Source: a delta proteobacterium NaphS2
Lineage (GTDB): Bacteria > Desulfobacterota > DSM-4660 > Desulfatiglandales > Desulfatiglandaceae
Assembly: GCA_000179315.1 (NCBI GenBank)
Contig: ADZZ01000306.1
Location: 721-45,443, forward strand
DNA: 44,723 bases
Direction: 5' to 3'
Part shown: positions 40,777 through 44,723 of the stretch, piece after piece
How the letters are laid out: each line of letters opens with the position of its first letter
Position numbering within the stretch: the first letter of the stretch is position 1
Translations under genes and position numbers: made by a program
The notes under the pieces: model-generated
Databases searched by the model: none
Seen by the model: the letters and a program-made list of their open reading frames with translations, nothing else
What the model was told of the DNA's origin: nothing

Positions 40777-42457
40777 GAGTGTAACCTTTTTTCGTCGGGA
40801 TTCTATGCCGCTTTATTCTTGGAAAAATCGTCGGAGCATGCCAAAAGCGGTAGGATTTTGCCGTATTGCCGCTTTTGCTCCTGCTGACGATGGTTCTCCC
40901 AGTAAACATCCCAATCATTGCTGGTATAGACGGACCGCAAAAGCAGCGTGGATTCGGCACCTTTAATTGACCACCTGCGACCTGTTCCTTCCATTCGCTT
41001 TTTAACGGTGTGTCCGCAAGTGGACTCTACGACGCCGCTTCCTATCGGATATCCAGAGGCCAGGTACTCATCATAGCGCATCCATTGGCGGTGATTTTCA
41101 AAATACTTGATGGTTTCTCTCAAGGCTTTTTTCTGACCGCTCTTTAACTTTTTTCTTTTGTTCAAAATCTGTTTCATGCCTCCAATAACTCTTCCAACAC
41201 GGCCCTGCAAAATTGCCATCAGATGGTCATATACCCATTTTTTCCCTTCGCGGGTGTTTTCACCATACAAGGAATTGGCCACTTTCCAAAGGTATTCTAC
41301 GACATGTATAATGTCCAAAATACCCACCCATTTCACACCAGCCAACACGGTGCTCAATAGAGACCATAGGCACAGTGCACCATCCATGACCGCTACAAGA
41401 GATTTTCGGTTATCGGGGTTCCTGACTTTAGCATCCTTTAAAATTTCCATCATGACGTCTTTCTTGGATCGTTCAAACTGGCTATTCGACGAGGATTTGA
41501 TGCGCGTATGGGAGATGCCTTAACATCTTGTTTATTCGGGGTATCTGTTTCTTCTTTGCTTTTTTCCGGATAAACGAGATTTTCGGCAACTTCACGAGGT
41601 GTTCGTACCTTGGGATCAACTGTATAACTGACCCCTACAATGGCTTCTTTTGTTTTCTGGCGCTTTTCTCCTTTTCCAAGCCGGGCCTGTATCTTGGCAG
41701 CCTCTTGCTTGATGACAGGAACGCCTTTTCCATCGAAACCAATTACCTGAACGCTGCCTTCGCTTTCCGGACTCGGAGGCTCCTTACTCTCATAAAATTC
41801 ATCGTAGCTATTTGATGATTCCTGATTTACAACTTCATAACGGCTCGGATGTATTTTCAAGTTCAGCAGTTTTTGCAGGGTGCAAGAGGATTCTCCGAAA
41901 GAATCTCGAATGCTCAAAAGATCCATCCATTCTTGGAGAAGGTACGAGTAGCTTCTTTCAGGAAGATTTGCCTGAGCATCCAATGGCATTACCCCATTAA
42001 CACCATCTGCTCGATAGCAGGTGCGCGGAACCGAAAGTTTGCCAAAAACCGAAAAGTAATTCCTGTCAGAAGGCGACTTTTGCCTTTTCAATACGGTTCC
42101 GTCCTCCAAATCCAAGGAAGCTCCTACGTCTCCGGTACCTTTCTGAGCAAAATAGCCTTTCATGGCAGACAGACCAATTGCAAGAATTTTGAAAAAGATG
42201 TTCTGCTCCATCGTGTATGCGTCCATAGACGCAGCATTATCCTCAACAAATTCAAAAAGTTTTTTGACTTCCACATGACCTTCAAGTAGACTTTCTTCCA
42301 TTGAATACGCTGGCATTTTCCCCTCCGCTCAAGATATTGGCTACTCTTTTTCACCAATAGTCTAATTCGCGAATGAGAGAATGTCCAGCTATTTGATTTT
42401 AAACAATTTCAATAGGTTATAGAGAATAAGTTCAGCTCAGCGAAAAAGGTTACACTC
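40777..42457 (-). mobile_element. ISKra4-type insertion sequence, 1681 bp, with 9-bp target duplication
   Basis: The ends are terminal inverted repeats: left GAGTGTAACCTTTTTTCG (40777-40794) and right the complement of GAGTGTAACCTTTTTCG (ending 42457), differing by one T. Both sides carry the exact 9-bp duplication AAAGGATTT (40768-40776 and 42458-42466), so the insertion is clean and recent enough to keep its scar. The element carries one transposase gene on the minus strand, split by a frameshift. Confidence 0.88.
40803..42316 (-). pseudogene. ISKra4-family transposase, split by a frameshift
   Basis: Two minus-strand frames together encode one DDE transposase of about 500 residues. The first (42316-41450, 288 codons) carries VIGFDGKGVP with the first Asp. 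The second (to 40803, open from about 41519) carries AVMDGALCLW and the late GSGVVEST with the catalytic Glu, and ends with KKRMEGTGRRWS, a family hallmark. The sequence NSQFERSKKDVMM is readable in the second frame before its ATG, so the frame change lies between about 41490 and 41519. Members of this family normally have one uninterrupted gene, so this copy is probably inactive unless it uses a -1 shift. Confidence 0.8.
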
Positions 42458-42661
42458 AAAGGATTTTCACCATCTCCTTTCCGAATACCGGATTTGGATG
42501 ATGGAAAACCAGGGCAAGAACCGATCGGATTCACCATCAACCGGCGTTCACTCCCGAGATGCTTAAACGCGTCTGCATCAACGGATTCTTCTTTGCCGGC
42601 GCTTGCCGGAAAGACGCTTATTTTTGTAGAAAGGAAAAGCATTTCTCACGCGACGTCGTAA
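42458..42661 (+). pseudogene. 3' remnant of the gene interrupted by the ISKra4-type element
   Basis: Directly after the insertion, the frame that joins the 40586 fragment reads DFHHLLSEYRIWMMENQGK and then runs to a stop at about 42565. Another frame reads QEPIGFTINRRSLPR from about 42508 and stays open to 42661, so a second, older frameshift probably occurred near 42508. The gene is dead by at least two events. Confidence 0.5.
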
Positions 42662-42666
42662 AATTG

Positions 42667-42693
42667 CGACGTATTGAGCGTCGTTATTTTTTT
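42667..42693 (+). terminator. Possible Rho-independent terminator
   Basis: CGACG and CGTCG pair around TATTGAG and are followed by TTATTTTTTT. The stem is short (5 bp), but the U-run is good and the position, after the decayed gene and before a new one, fits. Confidence 0.45.
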
Positions 42694-42731
42694 ACGGCCC
42701 GGCGGCTTCGCGTGACGCTTTTATTTAATGA

Positions 42732-43010
42732 ATGACATGTGAAAAAACCATCACCGAAACTTTGGAAAACCAGGGTTGGCAAAGGCGGTTCGCCGCTGCC
42801 GAACCCCGGCTCACCGAAGCGGTTGAAATGTACAGAGAGTTGGGATTTCAGGTGCACGTTGAACCGCTTCCCACTCAGGAAAAAGGACCCGATGAGCAGG
42901 CGCAAGAAGACGAGACAACTTGCCGGGCCTGTTTTGCGGGATATGAAGATCAATACAGTATCATTTTCACAAGGCCTGCCGAAGGCCATGACCAATCGTG
43001 TTCAGACTGA
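42732..43010 (+). CDS. Small protein of unknown function
   Basis: A 92-residue protein with a helical section RLTEAVEMYRELGFQVHVEPLP and a Cys pair (TTCRACFAGYEDQY), perhaps a metal or redox site. The composition is that of a real soluble protein with codon use like its neighbours. I do not recognise the family. The ribosome site is weak. Its end overlaps, by 13 bp in another frame, the start of the truncated membrane-protein gene, which is typical of coupled genes. Confidence 0.55.
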   Translation: MTCEKTITETLENQGWQRRFAAAEPRLTEAVEMYRELGFQVHVEPLPTQEKGPDEQAQEDETTCRACFAGYEDQYSIIFTRPAEGHDQSCSD

Positions 43011-43144
43011 ATGATCTCATACTGCTCCTGGTCATCTTGTTATCCATGCTCACCGGCATTCTTTTTCCGGAACCGGTGTCGATTTTTTAGCCCTACCCTC
43101 TGTATCTTATGATGTTACTCCTGTCAGACATAATGGAACGATAG
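42998..43144 (+). pseudogene. N-terminal relic of a membrane protein truncated by an IS21-type element
   Basis: From GTG 42998 the frame encodes FRLNDLILLLVILLSMLTG and a further hydrophobic stretch up to a TAG at 43088. Reading through that stop continues as PYPLYLMMLLLSD, still membrane-like, until the sequence changes character near 43124-43148, where the IS21-type element begins. The gene is thus disabled by both a stop (CAG to TAG would fit) and the insertion. The start resembles multi-spanning transporters, but too little is left to name it. Confidence 0.45.
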
Positions 43145-43160
43145 AAATGTCATCCCCTGA

Positions 43161-43206
43161 TGGCCACCCAAAATCCCCCACTTGTGGCCACCTCAAAATC
43201 CCCCAC
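43161..43206 (+). repeat. Tandem end repeats of the IS21-type element
   Basis: TGGCCACCcAAAATCCCCCAC (43161-43181, 21 bp) and a 22-bp near-copy at 43185-43206 lie in tandem. Multiple terminal repeats of about this length are typical transposase-binding sites of IS21. A partial copy (CAAAATCCCCCACC) recurs inside istA near 43515. Confidence 0.75.
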
Positions 43207-43299
43207 CCAGCCAGTCTGATTTTCCAGTAGAGATTGCTGAAAAAGGCGACAGAACGTAACTACTCCCATTTGTGAAATCCACGAATGGGGGAAGGAAGG

Positions 43300-44718
43300 A
43301 TGAACGTTTTGAAGCCGAATTTGAAAGCAACAGTCATAACATTACTGGAAAAGGGACTCAGTCAACGCGAGATCAACCGGAAGACCGGGATCAACCGAAA
43401 AACCATCCGGAGATATGCTCAGCTGCATCATCGGGCAATTTTTGAAGAAACTGAGTCTTCAATCTACCCCACTTTAGAAGGGGTGGACACCGGGTCTTCG
43501 GTTCTTCCTGTTCAAAATCCCCCACCCCGGCCACCGGCTTTGGAGAACCCTCCGAAGAATGGTTCGGCCTGCGAACCGCATCGAAAGTGGATTGAAGAAC
43601 AACTGAGGCTGGGTCGAAACGCCATGGCCATCTACCAGGACCTGGTGGAACTGTTCGCATTCACGCATCAATACAACAGCGTAAAGCGGTTCGTTCGAAG
43701 ACTCAAAAAAAAGGACCCGCGTCAGTTTGACCGACTTGAATTTCTTCCCGGAGAAGAGGCCCAGGTTGACTATGGAACAGGAGCGCCGACGCTTCATGAC
43801 AGCGGAAAACATCGCCGGCCTCGCTTGTTTGTCATGGTGTTGAAATATTCCGGGCGGGCCTTCCGGAAAGTGGTGTGGAAATCGAGCAAGGAAACATGGT
43901 GCAGGCTGCATGAGGAAGCATTCCGGTATTTTGGCGGATGCCCGGGATATGTAGCCTTGGATAACCTTAAGGAAGGCGTGATCAAGCCTGATATTTATGA
44001 TCCCGAGCTTAATACGTTATATGCCGCGATGTTGTCTCATTACGACGTTGCGGCAGACCCGGCAAGGGTGAAGGATCCGAACCGAAAAGGGACGGTGGAA
44101 AACGGGGTTAAGTACACACAGAATACCGCCCTGAAGGGCCGGAAATTCGATTGTATTGACGTTCAGAATGATTGGCTCATGCATTGGGAAAAGCGCTGGG
44201 CGGCGCCTCGCATTCATGGCCGGGCCAAAAGACAGGTTGAAGAAATGTTCCAGGAGGAAAAACCCTGCCTTCTGCCTTTGCCCTTGTCGCCGTTTGTGTA
44301 TTTTCGACAGGAAATCCGGACGGTTTACGATGACGGCACCATCCAGTTGGACAATTGTTACTACGCCGCCAATCCGGCGCCCCTTTACAGTCAGGTGGTG
44401 GTAAGGGTCTATGACAAAGAGATCGAAATCCTGGACCCTCAACGGATGGAAGTGATTCGCCGCCATCCAAAGGGTCGTATGCCGGGGTCCCTTTTGATGG
44501 AACCGCGGGACCGAATTTTTAATCCCTCCCGGCAAACGGACAGGTTGCTGGCACGGGCCGAAGCCATTGGACCCCATACATTCTCATTGTGTGAAACGTG
44601 GTTTACCGAAGAAGGCCGAAGCGGCCAGCGCCGGATGTATGGCCTGATCAATCTGGTCCGGCACTACCCGGCAAGGTATGTGGAAAAAGCCGCCGAACTG
44701 GCAAAGGCAAACGGATGA
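43300..44718 (+). CDS. istA: IS21-family transposase IstA
   Basis: About 472 residues. The N-terminal helix-turn-helix (LLEKGLSQREINRKTGINRK, about 14-33) is followed by the integrase-type catalytic core with PGEEAQVDYG (first Asp) and the second Asp region YVALDNLKEGVI, then ENGVKYTQN with the Glu. ATG 43300 has GGGGGAAGG just upstream and is preferred over the in-frame ATG 43285. The frame is intact, so this element may be active, in contrast to the ISKra4-type copy. Confidence 0.88.
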   Translation: MNVLKPNLKATVITLLEKGLSQREINRKTGINRKTIRRYAQLHHRAIFEETESSIYPTLEGVDTGSSVLPVQNPPPRPPALENPPKNGSACEPHRKWIEEQLRLGRNAMAIYQDLVELFAFTHQYNSVKRFVRRLKKKDPRQFDRLEFLPGEEAQVDYGTGAPTLHDSGKHRRPRLFVMVLKYSGRAFRKVVWKSSKETWCRLHEEAFRYFGGCPGYVALDNLKEGVIKPDIYDPELNTLYAAMLSHYDVAADPARVKDPNRKGTVENGVKYTQNTALKGRKFDCIDVQNDWLMHWEKRWAAPRIHGRAKRQVEEMFQEEKPCLLPLPLSPFVYFRQEIRTVYDDGTIQLDNCYYAANPAPLYSQVVVRVYDKEIEILDPQRMEVIRRHPKGRMPGSLLMEPRDRIFNPSRQTDRLLARAEAIGPHTFSLCETWFTEEGRSGQRRMYGLINLVRHYPARYVEKAAELAKANG

Positions 44719-44723
44719 AAAGC
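44715..44723 (+). CDS. istB: IS21-family helper ATPase IstB, first codons only
   Basis: ATGAAAAGC begins in the 4-bp overlap with the istA stop, the usual istA/istB junction. Only three codons are inside the window. Confidence 0.6.

Larger units (their letters stand above)
43148..44723 (+). mobile_element. IS21-family insertion sequence (left part; runs off the window)
   Basis: A left end starting near TGTCATCCCC (43148), tandem end repeats, a full istA gene and the first codons of istB in the canonical ATGA overlap identify an IS21-type element. The right end and any target duplication lie outside the window. Confidence 0.85.

Noticed and set aside
43161-43206. Tandem repeats as a CRISPR fragment
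   Set aside because: Only two units with a 3-bp gap, placed at the end of an IS21-type element; these are transposase-binding repeats. No CRISPR array is seen in the window.
1-44723. tRNA or rRNA genes
   Set aside because: No cloverleaf-like or rRNA-like segment was recognised by eye on either strand; a dedicated scan (for example tRNAscan-type) was not possible.

Overview
The window reads as a catabolic island from an anaerobic Desulfobacterota-type (deltaproteobacterial) genome. Nearly every gene lies on the + strand in operon-like runs. The families present (FadH-like flavoprotein reductases, an acetophenone-carboxylase-type ATP-dependent carboxylase, DUF35/thiolase proteins, a TRAP transporter, several AMP-forming ligases) are typical of sulfate-reducing or syntrophic degraders of aromatic, alicyclic or terpenoid compounds. 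The taxon is inferred from gene content; no rRNA or tRNA gene is present to confirm it.

Layout. 1-5646: a LivKHMGF-type ABC importer (substrate-binding gene cut by the window start) followed by an acyl-CoA ligase. 5647-6228: a non-coding sigma-54 control module. 6229-10310: two FadH/old-yellow-enzyme flavoproteins. 10311-11344: an AT-rich spacer with an integrase relic. 11345-12793: an NtrC-type sigma-54 activator. 12794-18423: a second control module, a short-chain dehydrogenase (SDR), two phytoene-desaturase-like flavoproteins resembling the limonene dehydrogenase pair CtmA/CtmB, and two small paralogous membrane proteins. 18785-27068: a third control module, a second SDR with an identical protein sequence, and a four-subunit carboxylase in the order alpha, gamma, alpha-prime, beta. 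27213-33233: VOC epimerase, PaaK-like ligase, geranylgeranyl-reductase-like flavoprotein, HMG-CoA-synthase-like/DUF35 fusion and thiolase. 33271-36149: TRAP transporter. 36297-40579: UroD-like protein, NifV-like homocitrate synthase and a frameshifted acetoacetyl-CoA synthetase. 40586-44723: a decayed edge with an ISKra4-type element (exact 9-bp target duplication) and an IS21-type element running off the end.

How it may work together (inference). An alkene or alicyclic substrate could be hydroxylated by the CtmAB-like pair, oxidised to a ketone by the SDR, carboxylated to a beta-keto acid, activated by a CoA ligase and cleaved by the thiolase/DUF35 pair. The FadH-like enzymes would reduce conjugated enoyl/dienoyl intermediates. 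The logic resembles 1-phenylethanol/acetophenone degradation in Aromatoleum, here combined with a CtmAB-like front end.

The most striking feature is regulatory. Three homologous modules each carry an 18-bp palindrome, a weaker related site and a GG-N10-GC sigma-54 promoter. They head three catabolic operons. The modules contain the 3' end of the activator gene, so they appear to have spread by copying the activator-SDR junction. The two SDR copies lie in a 948-bp block that differs at only two silent positions although its flanks have diverged, which suggests gene conversion.
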